11,507 nt of DNA. Source: Burkholderiales bacterium. GTDB taxonomy: Bacteria; Pseudomonadota; Gammaproteobacteria; Burkholderiales; Casimicrobiaceae. Made by a program: the position numbers and the translations under genes. The notes beneath the pieces are model-generated. The model searched no databases. It worked only from the letters and a program-made list of their open reading frames with translations, and was not told the DNA's origin. The number at the start of each line of letters is the position of its first letter. Within the stretch, counting starts at the first letter, position 1. The stretch is taken from the NCBI GenBank assembly GCA_025354075.1, contig JANXNO010000610.1:1-11507 (forward strand), given 5' to 3'. Shown in pieces: positions 1 through 5,384 of this stretch.

Positions 1-356
1 ACCACCACGGCATCGGCGCGCAGAATGGCGTAGTAGCCAATCACAAATTGCAGCGAGTTTTGTAAGCACAGCGCAACGCGATCGCCGCGCTCCACGCCCG
101 CTGCTTGCTGCAACCATCCGGCCAGCGATTCAACGCTCGCATGTAGCTCATGAAAGGTGATGGTTCGATCAAAGAAAACGTAGGCGATGCGATTCGGGTA
201 GCGCCGCATCGAGATGTCCAGGTTGGCCCACAGCGTCGTGTCGGGCGTTGCCATCATGTGCGGCAAGCGCTTGGGCCACGCTGCAAAATGTTGCGTGGGA
301 TCTGCGGGTGGGCCGTGCTCCACCGATTCTGCGACTGCTGCCTCTTCAACTGCCAT
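1..356 (-). CDS. Acyl-CoA synthetase (AMP-binding family), N-terminal part, cut by window edge
   Basis: The first 118 codons of a minus-strand gene are present; the rest lies left of base 1. The protein begins MAVEEAAVAESVEHGP, has HFAAWPKRLPHMMATPDTTL near residues 26-45, then NLDISMRRYPNRIAYVFFD and ITFHELHASVESLAGWL. This is the usual N-terminal subdomain of fatty-acid CoA ligases, which activate carboxylic acids with ATP and CoA in the cytoplasm. The stretch GDRVALCLQNSLQFVIGYYAILRA matches the 'GD.V.l.l.N..ef...y.ai...GA' region of the superfamily. The ATG at 356-354 is preceded by a strong Shine-Dalgarno AAGGAGGA (368-361), fixing the start. The catalytic motifs (SGTTG, A8, C-terminal Lys) are outside the window, so the substrate cannot be judged. 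It may share a transcript with the GST gene upstream, from which it is separated by 112 bases containing a REP-like pair. Confidence 0.85.
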   Translation of the reverse strand, partial: MAVEEAAVAESVEHGPPADPTQHFAAWPKRLPHMMATPDTTLWANLDISMRRYPNRIAYVFFDRTITFHELHASVESLAGWLQQAAGVERGDRVALCLQNSLQFVIGYYAILRADAVV

Positions 357-360
357 GGTT

Positions 361-368
361 TCCTCCTT
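361..368 (-). promoter_or_regulatory. Strong ribosome binding site of the left-edge acyl-CoA synthetase
   Basis: On the minus strand AAGGAGGA stands four bases before the ATG at 356. This is close to the full anti-Shine-Dalgarno complement and decides the start codon. Confidence 0.8.
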
Positions 369-394
369 GTGCAATTTCTTCAATAATTTCTAAC

Positions 395-464
395 TGTAGG
401 AGCGGCTCTGCCGCGACACGTGCCATTTGACTTTCACATCGGTCGTGGCAGAGCCGCTCCTGCA
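395..464. repeat. REP-like inverted pair (BIME-type) between two minus-strand genes
   Basis: Bases 395-417 begin TGTAGGAGCGGCTCTGCC and continue GCGAC. Bases 442-464 are their reverse complement at 21 of 23 positions, separated by 24 bases. Each arm has a GTAG-like head (GCAG in the right copy) followed by a short imperfect palindrome (GCGGC-TCT-GCCGC in the left copy). That is the layout of the REP sequences mobilised by RAYT-type TnpA_REP proteins in Pseudomonas, Stenotrophomonas and relatives. The pair lies 5 bases past the GST stop codon and about 27 bases before the ribosome binding site of the next gene. It can fold as one long stem or two small ones, so it may act as a 3' stabiliser or attenuator. 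The RAYT gene is not in this window. Confidence 0.7.
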
Positions 465-468
465 AAAC

Positions 469-1404
469 TTAAGCTGCCACGCGTTCCAGCTTGTAGCCCA
501 CGCGCGGGAAATGCACGATCACTTCCCCTGCGCGCTCGTCGGTGCGCTTGATGGCGAGTTCGTTGGCGGTGGCGATGACCAGCTCACCGGCCACGGCATC
601 AAACGCATAGTCGAGCGGCGTGATCGTCACTGCGGTATCCGCTGCAATGCCGTGCTCGTCGTGCCATGGCAAATCGGCAACGCGCGTCGGGGTGCTTTCG
701 GCCAGCGCAATCGCTTCTGCGCTGGACAATTTGGTGGCCGTTCCGTGGCCGATGGCCGCCATGCGATCCATCCACGGCAACACGTTTTTCACCGTCGCCA
801 GAATAGCAGCGATAGGCTCAATGCGCCGCACAAACCACAACGGATGGTAGGCTGAGAAATCAGCAAGGCTCGGCGTGCTGGACAGCAAATGGGGCTGCGT
901 TTCGAGCATCGAATCAACTCGTTGTAAAAACACTTTCAACGCGCCCGCAGATTCTGCTGGCCCAATGCGCGGCGCACCGGCACGCATTGCGGCGCGGTCG
1001 GCGGCAAACGCTTTGGTCGCTTCAGGCGGTGCGTCGGCAAACATGAACGCTAGCGACTTCGGTTGAAAGGCATAGCCAATCGCACCCTGCCAAAAAAGCG
1101 TGGTGTCGGCCCACTGTGCCACGGTGTCGACGAGCCCACATGGCACACCGGCCGGGTACAACGAAGGGCTCGGGAATCGCCGCTCTAGCTCGTCACACAT
1201 CAGTGCGGTGTCGCAATAAATGTCAGCGCCAATTTGCATGAAGGGTGTGCGCCTGTAGCCGCCGGTCAGCGCCACCACATCGGGTTTTGGCATGATGCGT
1301 GGAATCATCACCGACTGCCACGGAATCGCCTTATAGCCCAGGATCAGGCGCACTTTCTCCGAAAAAGGCGAGGTGGGGTAGTGATGCAGGATGATGTTAG
1401 ACAT
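469..1404 (-). CDS. Glutathione S-transferase family protein with C-terminal extension
   Basis: 311 residues. The N-terminal part has the thioredoxin-like GST fold: HHYPTSPFSEKVRLILG (7-23), with the active-site region around Ser12-Ser15. It is followed by GGYRRTPFMQIGADIYCDT (48-66), which contains the cis-proline (Pro54) and the Asp65-Thr66 pair at the usual glutathione gamma-glutamyl contact. The middle is the all-helical GST_C domain. The last roughly 45 residues (YAFDAVAGELVIATANEL, then VIVHFPRVGYKLERV) look beta-rich and lie beyond a normal GST of about 200-230 residues; from memory, similar tails occur in betaproteobacterial members. Cytosolic; the substrate is unknown. The ATG at 1404-1402 is the natural start, before the conserved NIILHHY strand, but it has no clear Shine-Dalgarno. 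Divergent from the modE-like gene. Confidence 0.85.
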   Translation of the reverse strand: MSNIILHHYPTSPFSEKVRLILGYKAIPWQSVMIPRIMPKPDVVALTGGYRRTPFMQIGADIYCDTALMCDELERRFPSPSLYPAGVPCGLVDTVAQWADTTLFWQGAIGYAFQPKSLAFMFADAPPEATKAFAADRAAMRAGAPRIGPAESAGALKVFLQRVDSMLETQPHLLSSTPSLADFSAYHPLWFVRRIEPIAAILATVKNVLPWMDRMAAIGHGTATKLSSAEAIALAESTPTRVADLPWHDEHGIAADTAVTITPLDYAFDAVAGELVIATANELAIKRTDERAGEVIVHFPRVGYKLERVAA

Positions 1405-1542
1405 GGCAATTTGCGGTGAGATCTATTGAGAAATTAAAGGTTAGCGTAACCCGTACGTGATGCACCAGGCGTTATTCTGGATTTGGCGCTGGCGCTATAG
1501 TTCATCGGTTGCGACGGGGTGCTATCGAGCGCGGGAGCAGGG
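1405..1542. promoter_or_regulatory. Divergent promoter region between GST and modE-like gene
   Basis: 138 bases between two divergent starts. A perfect 13-bp inverted repeat, GGTTA-GCG-TAACC (1439-1451), could be an operator. TATAGT at 1496-1501 is a fair -10 hexamer for the modE-like gene, but no convincing -35 is placed correctly upstream. The roles are inferred; only the sequence matches are directly visible. Confidence 0.35.
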
Positions 1543-1926
1543 ATGGTGAAGCAGAGTCAATCGGACGATACAGCGGGTTCGCGCGATGTGCGTGAGATCA
1601 AGCTGCGCGTCTATGCGGGTGAAGTGATCGCGATGGGGCCGGGCAAGGCAAATCTGCTGGAAGCCATCGCTTCTGAGGGTTCCATCTCCGGCGCGGGCAG
1701 GGCGCTCGGTATGTCCTACCGCCGGTGTTGGGAACTGGTTTCGATCATGAACGCCCAATTTCTTGACCCGCTGGTGGTGAGTGCCAAGGGCGGAAGTAAT
1801 GGCGGCGGGGCCGAACTTTCACCGTTGGGCAAAGTGGTGCTCAAGCGTTATCGTGCGATGGAGCGTCGCGCGAAGAAGGCCGTTGCGTCCGATATTGCGC
1901 ATATGCGCTCGCTGCTGAAATCGTAA
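1543..1926 (+). CDS. modE: ModE-like molybdate-responsive regulator, DNA-binding domain only
   Basis: 127 residues from the ATG at 1543. It matches the N-terminal winged helix-turn-helix domain of ModE: LLEAIASEGSISGAGRALGM (38-57), then SYRRCWELVSIMN (58-70), forms the HTH. The wing contains the family signature GGSNGGGAELSPLGK (83-97), and a basic helix RYRAMERRAKKA follows. E. coli ModE has about 262 residues, with two molybdate-binding Mop/TOBE domains after this part. Here the gene ends right after the DNA-binding domain, so ligand sensing must work differently or depend on another protein. A GTG at 1519 would add eight residues, but GGGAG at 1533-1537 sits five bases before the ATG, which favours 1543. 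It is just upstream of and codirectional with modABC, whose putative ModE operator lies about 47 bases past its stop. Confidence 0.85.
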   Translation: MVKQSQSDDTAGSRDVREIKLRVYAGEVIAMGPGKANLLEAIASEGSISGAGRALGMSYRRCWELVSIMNAQFLDPLVVSAKGGSNGGGAELSPLGKVVLKRYRAMERRAKKAVASDIAHMRSLLKS

Positions 1927-1965
1927 TTTCAATGCCCGCGTACCCTACACCAACGGTGCAGTCGC

Positions 1966-1971
1966 TATACT
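1966..1971 (+). promoter_or_regulatory. Predicted -10 box of the modABC promoter
   Basis: TATACT differs from the sigma-70 consensus at one base and lies 3 bases before the ModE-type palindrome. Transcription would begin near 1978, inside that palindrome. No good -35 hexamer is visible 16-18 bases upstream, so the promoter is probably weak or needs an activator. Confidence 0.45.
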
Positions 1972-1973
1972 CG

Positions 1974-1999
1974 TCGATATGTTTTGTGGGACATATCGA
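1974..1999. promoter_or_regulatory. Putative ModE operator upstream of modA
   Basis: Perfect inverted repeat: TCGATATGT (1974-1982), 8-base spacer, ACATATCGA (1991-1999). The E. coli ModE site as I recall it is CGnTATATA-N6-TATATAnCG, 24 bases from outer CG to outer CG. Here CG...CG also spans exactly 24 bases (1975-1998) and each half keeps CG-n-TAT. The position over the predicted transcription start, downstream of TATACT, suits repression when molybdate is plentiful. It overlaps the upstream in-frame ATG at 1979, so that codon is unlikely to be the modA start. The match and palindrome are seen directly; regulator identity is inferred from the adjacent modE-like gene. Confidence 0.7.
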
Positions 2000-2014
2000 A
2001 ATACGGAGACCTTT

Positions 2015-2827
2015 GTGGACAAGGTAATGCGTCCATTGTCTGGCTGGCGATCAATGGCGTTGCGACTCGCGGTTGCCGTCCTTGCGGCGTGCACGTTCAC
2101 GGCGTCGGCGCAAACCCCGCCTACGGTGGCCGCCGCGTCCGATCTTAAATTTGCCATCGAAGCAGTGGCCGCGCGGTTTGAGAAAGAAACAGGCAATACG
2201 CTGCGCCTGGTTTTCGGTTCATCAGGGAACTTTTACTCGCAGATTCTGCACGGTGCGCCGTTTCAAATGTTTATGTCGGCCGATGAAGATTTTGTGTTCA
2301 AACTGGCCGACGCGAACAAAACGATGGATCGTGGGCGAGCCTATGCGCTGGGCCGTATCGGCATCATCGTGCCGCAGGGATCCAAGCTCAAAGCGGACAG
2401 TGATTTGAAGGATCTTGCCGCCGCTTTGAAAGACGGTCGGCTACAGAAATTTGCTATCGCCAATCCTGCGCATGCGCCATACGGTGCCCGCGCCAAGGAG
2501 GCATTGCAGAGCGCTGGATTGTGGTCTGCGATCGAGTCGAAGCTCGTTTTCGGCGAAAACATTTCGCAGACCGCGCAGTTCGCCACCTCAGGCTCCACGC
2601 AAGGCGGCATCATTGCGTTGTCGCTGGCAAAGGCAGCGTCAATCGCGAACCTTGGTGACTTTGCATTGATACCGGAATCGATGCATAAACCACTCAAACA
2701 GCGCATGGTGTTGATGAAAGATGCGCCGCCTGAGTTACGCGCCTTTTATGACTATCTTGCAACGCCCGCCGCGCAATTGATCATGGTGCGTTACGGTTTT
2801 GCCATGCCGGCGCCGGGCAAGGACTAG
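2015..2827 (+). CDS. modA: Molybdate ABC transporter, periplasmic binding protein ModA
   Basis: 270 residues from the GTG at 2015. Family landmarks are present: VAAASDLKFAIEAVAARFE (38-56) and LVFGSSGNFYSQILHGAPF, which carry the conserved serines that bind the oxyanion. Further landmarks are FMSADEDFVFKLAD, YALGRIGIIVP, IANPAHAPYGARAKEAL, ENISQTAQFATSGSTQGGI and a final RYGFAMPAPG. It binds molybdate (probably also tungstate) and delivers it to ModB. The N-terminus has a signal sequence: basic start, hydrophobic LRLAVAVLAA, and an ASA-Q cleavage site after residue 32. LAAC (23-26) also fits a lipobox, so a lipoprotein form is possible. The GTG at 2015 has GGAG at 2005-2008, six bases upstream. 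An ATG at 1979 would lie inside the operator, and an ATG at 2027 is a weaker alternative. First gene of modABC, six bases before modB. Confidence 0.93.
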   Translation: MDKVMRPLSGWRSMALRLAVAVLAACTFTASAQTPPTVAAASDLKFAIEAVAARFEKETGNTLRLVFGSSGNFYSQILHGAPFQMFMSADEDFVFKLADANKTMDRGRAYALGRIGIIVPQGSKLKADSDLKDLAAALKDGRLQKFAIANPAHAPYGARAKEALQSAGLWSAIESKLVFGENISQTAQFATSGSTQGGIIALSLAKAASIANLGDFALIPESMHKPLKQRMVLMKDAPPELRAFYDYLATPAAQLIMVRYGFAMPAPGKD

Positions 2828-2833
2828 CGGCGC

Positions 2834-3499
2834 GTGGACTGGCAGGCGCTGCTGCTCTCGGTCAAGCTTGCCAGCGCAACGCTGCTTTGCTTGCTACCAC
2901 CCGGTCTGTGGCTTGGGCGCTGGCTGTCGCGAAGCGAGTTCGCGGGCAAGGCGTGGGTTGAGGCGTTGGTGGTACTACCGCTGGTGTTGCCGCCTACGGT
3001 GCTTGGCTATTACCTGCTGGTGTCGCTTGGCGGTGCGTCGCCCTTGGGTCGCTGGGCCGCCGAATCGCTCGACGTGCGGCTGACGTTTAATTTCACCGGC
3101 CTATTGCTTGCGTCGATCATTTTCAACGTGCCGTTTATCGTGCAGCCGGTTCAGCGGGCGTTTGAGGCGATACCGCGCAATCTGGCCGAAGCTGCCGCGG
3201 TCAGCGGCTTGTCGTCGTGGCAAACGTTTTGGCGCGTGGAAATGCCTCTGGCCTGGCCGGGTGTACTGTCGGCGATGGTATTGACCTTTGTGCATACGCT
3301 GGGCGAATTCGGCGTGGTGCTCATGATCGGTGGCAGCATTCCCGGCGAGACTAAAACCATTGCAATTTCAATCTACGACCGCGTGCAAGCGTTTGATCTG
3401 GCGAGCGCAGACCGTATGGCTCTGTTATTGCTGACGCTGTCGCTGGGTGCTGTTGCGGCATCGTTTTTCGCATCATCGCGACTCATGGTGAAGCGATGA
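2834..3499 (+). CDS. modB: Molybdate ABC transporter permease ModB
   Basis: 221 residues, the normal size for ModB. Inner-membrane protein with about five hydrophobic helices, beginning WQALLLSVKLASATLLCLLP. LVVLPLVLPPTVLGYYLLV (46-64) is a ModB hallmark. The cytoplasmic coupling loop that contacts the ATPase is EAAAVSGLSSWQTFWRVEMP (119-138). It is followed by FVHTLGEFGVVLMIGGSIPG and TIAISIYDRVQAFD, both typical of ModB. Starts at GTG 2834, with AAGGA (2819-2823) about ten bases upstream, inside the end of modA. Its stop overlaps the modC start as ATGA (3496-3499), a sign of translational coupling. Confidence 0.93.
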   Translation: MDWQALLLSVKLASATLLCLLPPGLWLGRWLSRSEFAGKAWVEALVVLPLVLPPTVLGYYLLVSLGGASPLGRWAAESLDVRLTFNFTGLLLASIIFNVPFIVQPVQRAFEAIPRNLAEAAAVSGLSSWQTFWRVEMPLAWPGVLSAMVLTFVHTLGEFGVVLMIGGSIPGETKTIAISIYDRVQAFDLASADRMALLLLTLSLGAVAASFFASSRLMVKR

Positions 3500-4623
3500 C
3501 GCGGGATGCCGACGCGCTGATGGTCGATATTGAGCAACATCGTCCTATGGCCGTGTCTGGGGCATTCAGTTGCGAGCGTGGTCGGGTGCTGGCCCTGGTC
3601 GGGCCATCCGGCGCAGGCAAGACGTCGATGCTGCGTATCCTCGCAGGCTTGATGCGACCGGAACGTGGCCGCATCACTGTCGGCGGCGAGACGTGGTTTG
3701 ATGGGGACACGAGCACGTTTTTGCCGCCGCAGCGCCGCCACGTCGGACTCGTGTTTCAGAACTATGCGCTGATGCCCCATCTCACAGCGATCGACAACGT
3801 GGCTTTGTCGTTGCTGCATCTGCCGCGCTTGGCGCGTATCGTAAAAGCCAGGCAATGGCTCGATCACGTGCGCCTGACTCCGTCGCAGCAGGCGCGCCGT
3901 CCAGCCGCGCTCTCGGGCGGTGAGCAGCAGCGCGTGGCGGTGGCGCGTGCGCTGGCGCGGGAGCCGAAGCTGCTGCTGCTGGACGAGCCATTTTCTGCGG
4001 TCGATCAGATGAACCGGCAGGGGCTTTATCAGTTGCTCGCCGATTTGAGGCGCGAGTTGGCGATCCCGATTGTGCTGGTCACGCACGACATGAATGAAGC
4101 GAGTTTGCTGGCTGACTGGCTGGTGGTGATGGATGCGGGGCAGGTGTTGCAGCAGGGGCCGCCTGCAGCGATTCACCGTGCCCCGCGCAACGCCCGGGTC
4201 GCTGACCTGCTGGGCATTCAGAACCGCTTTCACGGTGTGTGGGACGGACCCGCGCGCGACGCTGGATTTGGCCTGTTGCGATGGACGGATGCCAGTGTCG
4301 GCGCCGCCACGGTCCGAACCATTAGCGTGCGCGACAAACGGCGCATCGACGCGGGCCAGCAGGTGACGTGGGTGATTAACGGCGATGGCATCACGCTGCT
4401 GAACCAGCCTGCGCAACGCGACGACGAATTTGCTGCGGTGGTGACCGAGGCGCGGCATTTGGGCGAGGTAACACTGGCGACGGTCGGACTTATCGGCTAT
4501 TCAGGCGTGCGACTCCACGTGACGCTGACCGGTGCGCAGCGTGCGCTTGTGGCGGTTGACGCGTCAGTCACCGTGCGTCTCGATTTATCGCTGGCGCACG
4601 TCATGCCGCTGCGTAATAGGTGA
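3496..4623 (+). CDS. modC: Molybdate ABC transporter ATPase ModC
   Basis: 375 residues. Cytoplasmic ATPase driving the ModB channel. All nucleotide-binding motifs are intact: Walker A GPSGAGKT (36-43), Q-loop FQNYALMPHLT (Gln88), signature LSGGEQQRVAVARAL (139-153), Walker B LLLLDEP (159-165), D-loop SAVD, and switch His197 in LVTHDMNEA. After residue about 235 there is a regulatory extension with TOBE-like character (VTWVINGDGITLL; EFAAVVTEARHLGEVTLATV), as expected for ModC and related oxyanion or metal importers. It may bind oxyanion and feed back on transport. The first 30 residues are shorter and less regular than in E. coli ModC. CysA- or FbpC-type ATPases look similar, but the modAB context settles the assignment. 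Last gene of the operon. Confidence 0.92.
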   Translation: MTRDADALMVDIEQHRPMAVSGAFSCERGRVLALVGPSGAGKTSMLRILAGLMRPERGRITVGGETWFDGDTSTFLPPQRRHVGLVFQNYALMPHLTAIDNVALSLLHLPRLARIVKARQWLDHVRLTPSQQARRPAALSGGEQQRVAVARALAREPKLLLLDEPFSAVDQMNRQGLYQLLADLRRELAIPIVLVTHDMNEASLLADWLVVMDAGQVLQQGPPAAIHRAPRNARVADLLGIQNRFHGVWDGPARDAGFGLLRWTDASVGAATVRTISVRDKRRIDAGQQVTWVINGDGITLLNQPAQRDDEFAAVVTEARHLGEVTLATVGLIGYSGVRLHVTLTGAQRALVAVDASVTVRLDLSLAHVMPLRNR

Positions 4624-4785
4624 CAGGGGCGCCGCGCGCACGGCGTTCAGGGCACACGTGCTGAAGGTGATCAACCTTTGGCTGAAAGCCTTGTTTTATA
4701 GGGCTTAGACCGATAAAACGCTACTTATCGATAAATACTATTTTTGGCTTCTAGGCCCTGGTTGAATGGGGCTCACCTCAAAAAG
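4624..4785. terminator. Convergent gap after modC with weak hairpins
   Basis: 162 bases between the 3' ends of modC (plus) and the DUF3617-like gene (minus). No strong GC stem with a T run is present. Weaker structures are AAGGT-GATCA-ACCTT (4664-4678) and CGATAA/TTATCG with an 8-base loop (4711-4730), followed by TATTTTT at 4739-4745. An outer pair AGGGCTTAG (4700-4708) / CTAGGCCCT (4751-4759) pairs at eight of nine positions and encloses the AT-rich stem. Together these could form a low-efficiency terminator, but I cannot assign it firmly. Confidence 0.3.
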
Positions 4786-5268
4786 CTATTGCCATGGACG
4801 GAAGGTTTCATGCTGCGATGTGCAGATGCTGCCCCCCTCAAGCAACCGCTGTCCAGTGATCAGAATTTTCGCCTGCAAATCGCCGGACAGCAGCGTTAGC
4901 AACTCAAAGCTTTGATCGGCGTTGACCTTCACGCTCACTCGGTACGCGGTGTTGTAGACCTTGCCCATGCCTGGTGCCGAGCAGGTTGCCGTCCAGCTGG
5001 CGGCAGCCGCACCGCGCCTGGTGGCTTCGGCCCCGCGCTTGGTGGCGTCCGCATCGTGTTTGGTGTCTTGCATCGTGCAGCGCACACCTTGCTCGGCCAG
5101 CCGTTGCTGCCAGCCCTTGGCGGAAAGCGCTGCGTTGCCGATGTCATCAACGCAGAGGTCGCGCGTTTTGCCATTCACGTCGACCCGATAGGCGCCGGGT
5201 TTGATGGCCGTGGCCGCATGTGAAGCGCAGGCGAGCGCACCTACCGAAAGAATAATTACTAACTTCAT
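4786..5268 (-). CDS. Small exported DUF3617-like protein
   Basis: 160 residues with a clear signal peptide (MKLVIILSVGALACASHAA, cleavage near residue 19). The mature start AIKPGAYRVDVNGKTRDLCV resembles the 'KPGlWev..' opening of DUF3617 periplasmic proteins. A conserved-looking tail ITGQRLLEGGSIC matches the way these proteins end. Four cysteines (39, 64, 96, 149) in an exported protein suggest two disulfides. Residues 68-88 hold three imperfect seven-residue repeats (see separate entry). The molecular function of the family is unknown. The ATG at 5268-5266 precedes the signal peptide directly; the Shine-Dalgarno is weak (AAGA about ten bases upstream). It stands alone, convergent to modC and divergent from the acyl-CoA ligase. 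Family assignment is from motif resemblance and is moderate. Confidence 0.75.
   Translation of the reverse strand: MKLVIILSVGALACASHAATAIKPGAYRVDVNGKTRDLCVDDIGNAALSAKGWQQRLAEQGVRCTMQDTKHDADATKRGAEATRRGAAAASWTATCSAPGMGKVYNTAYRVSVKVNADQSFELLTLLSGDLQAKILITGQRLLEGGSICTSQHETFRPWQ
5005..5067 (-). repeat. Three 21-bp tandem repeats inside the DUF3617-like gene
   Basis: Residues 68-88 read DTKHDAD, ATKRGAE, ATRRGAA: three units of seven residues. In the DNA, CGCGCCTGG, CGCGCTTGG and CGTGTTTGG recur at a 21-base period on the plus strand. This is an in-frame expansion of a charged, Ala-rich segment lying between the second and third cysteines. Confidence 0.7.
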
Positions 5269-5384
5269 GGATTTATCTTAGCAAGACTCTCGTTGGGTCG
5301 GGCATGCACCCACAATCATTACGTATCCACTACATTTACGGTTAAGCGCGGCTAAGTTTGATCGTGCAGTTCAAAGGAGGAGCC
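5269..5384. promoter_or_regulatory. Divergent gap between DUF3617-like gene and acyl-CoA ligase
   Basis: 116 bases that must hold promoters for both genes if each is transcribed separately. I see no convincing -35/-10 pair. TGGGT and ACCCA form a short inverted repeat around 5294-5312. AAGGAGG at 5374-5380 is the strong ribosome binding site of the ligase, four bases before its ATG, and excludes the upstream in-frame TTG at 5358 as the start. Confidence 0.4.

Noticed and set aside
395..464. CRISPR-like repeat
   Set aside because: Only two copies, in inverted orientation and with one spacer; no array and no cas genes.
427..855. A 142-codon plus-strand frame over the GST gene
   Set aside because: Antisense shadow of the GST gene; it also starts inside the REP pair, and no protein features are visible.
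1979..2014. Upstream ATG giving ModA 12 extra residues
   Set aside because: The ATG lies inside the ModE-type palindrome and near the predicted transcription start, has no Shine-Dalgarno, and would put a polar stretch before the signal peptide.
3373..4458. A 361-codon open frame on the minus strand
   Set aside because: Antisense to the end of modB and most of modC. Composition is Arg/His/Gln-rich with no domain, signal or ribosome binding site.
4664..4745. Strong rho-independent terminator for modC
   Set aside because: Stems are short or AT-rich and the T run is not directly after a GC stem, so only a weak call was kept.
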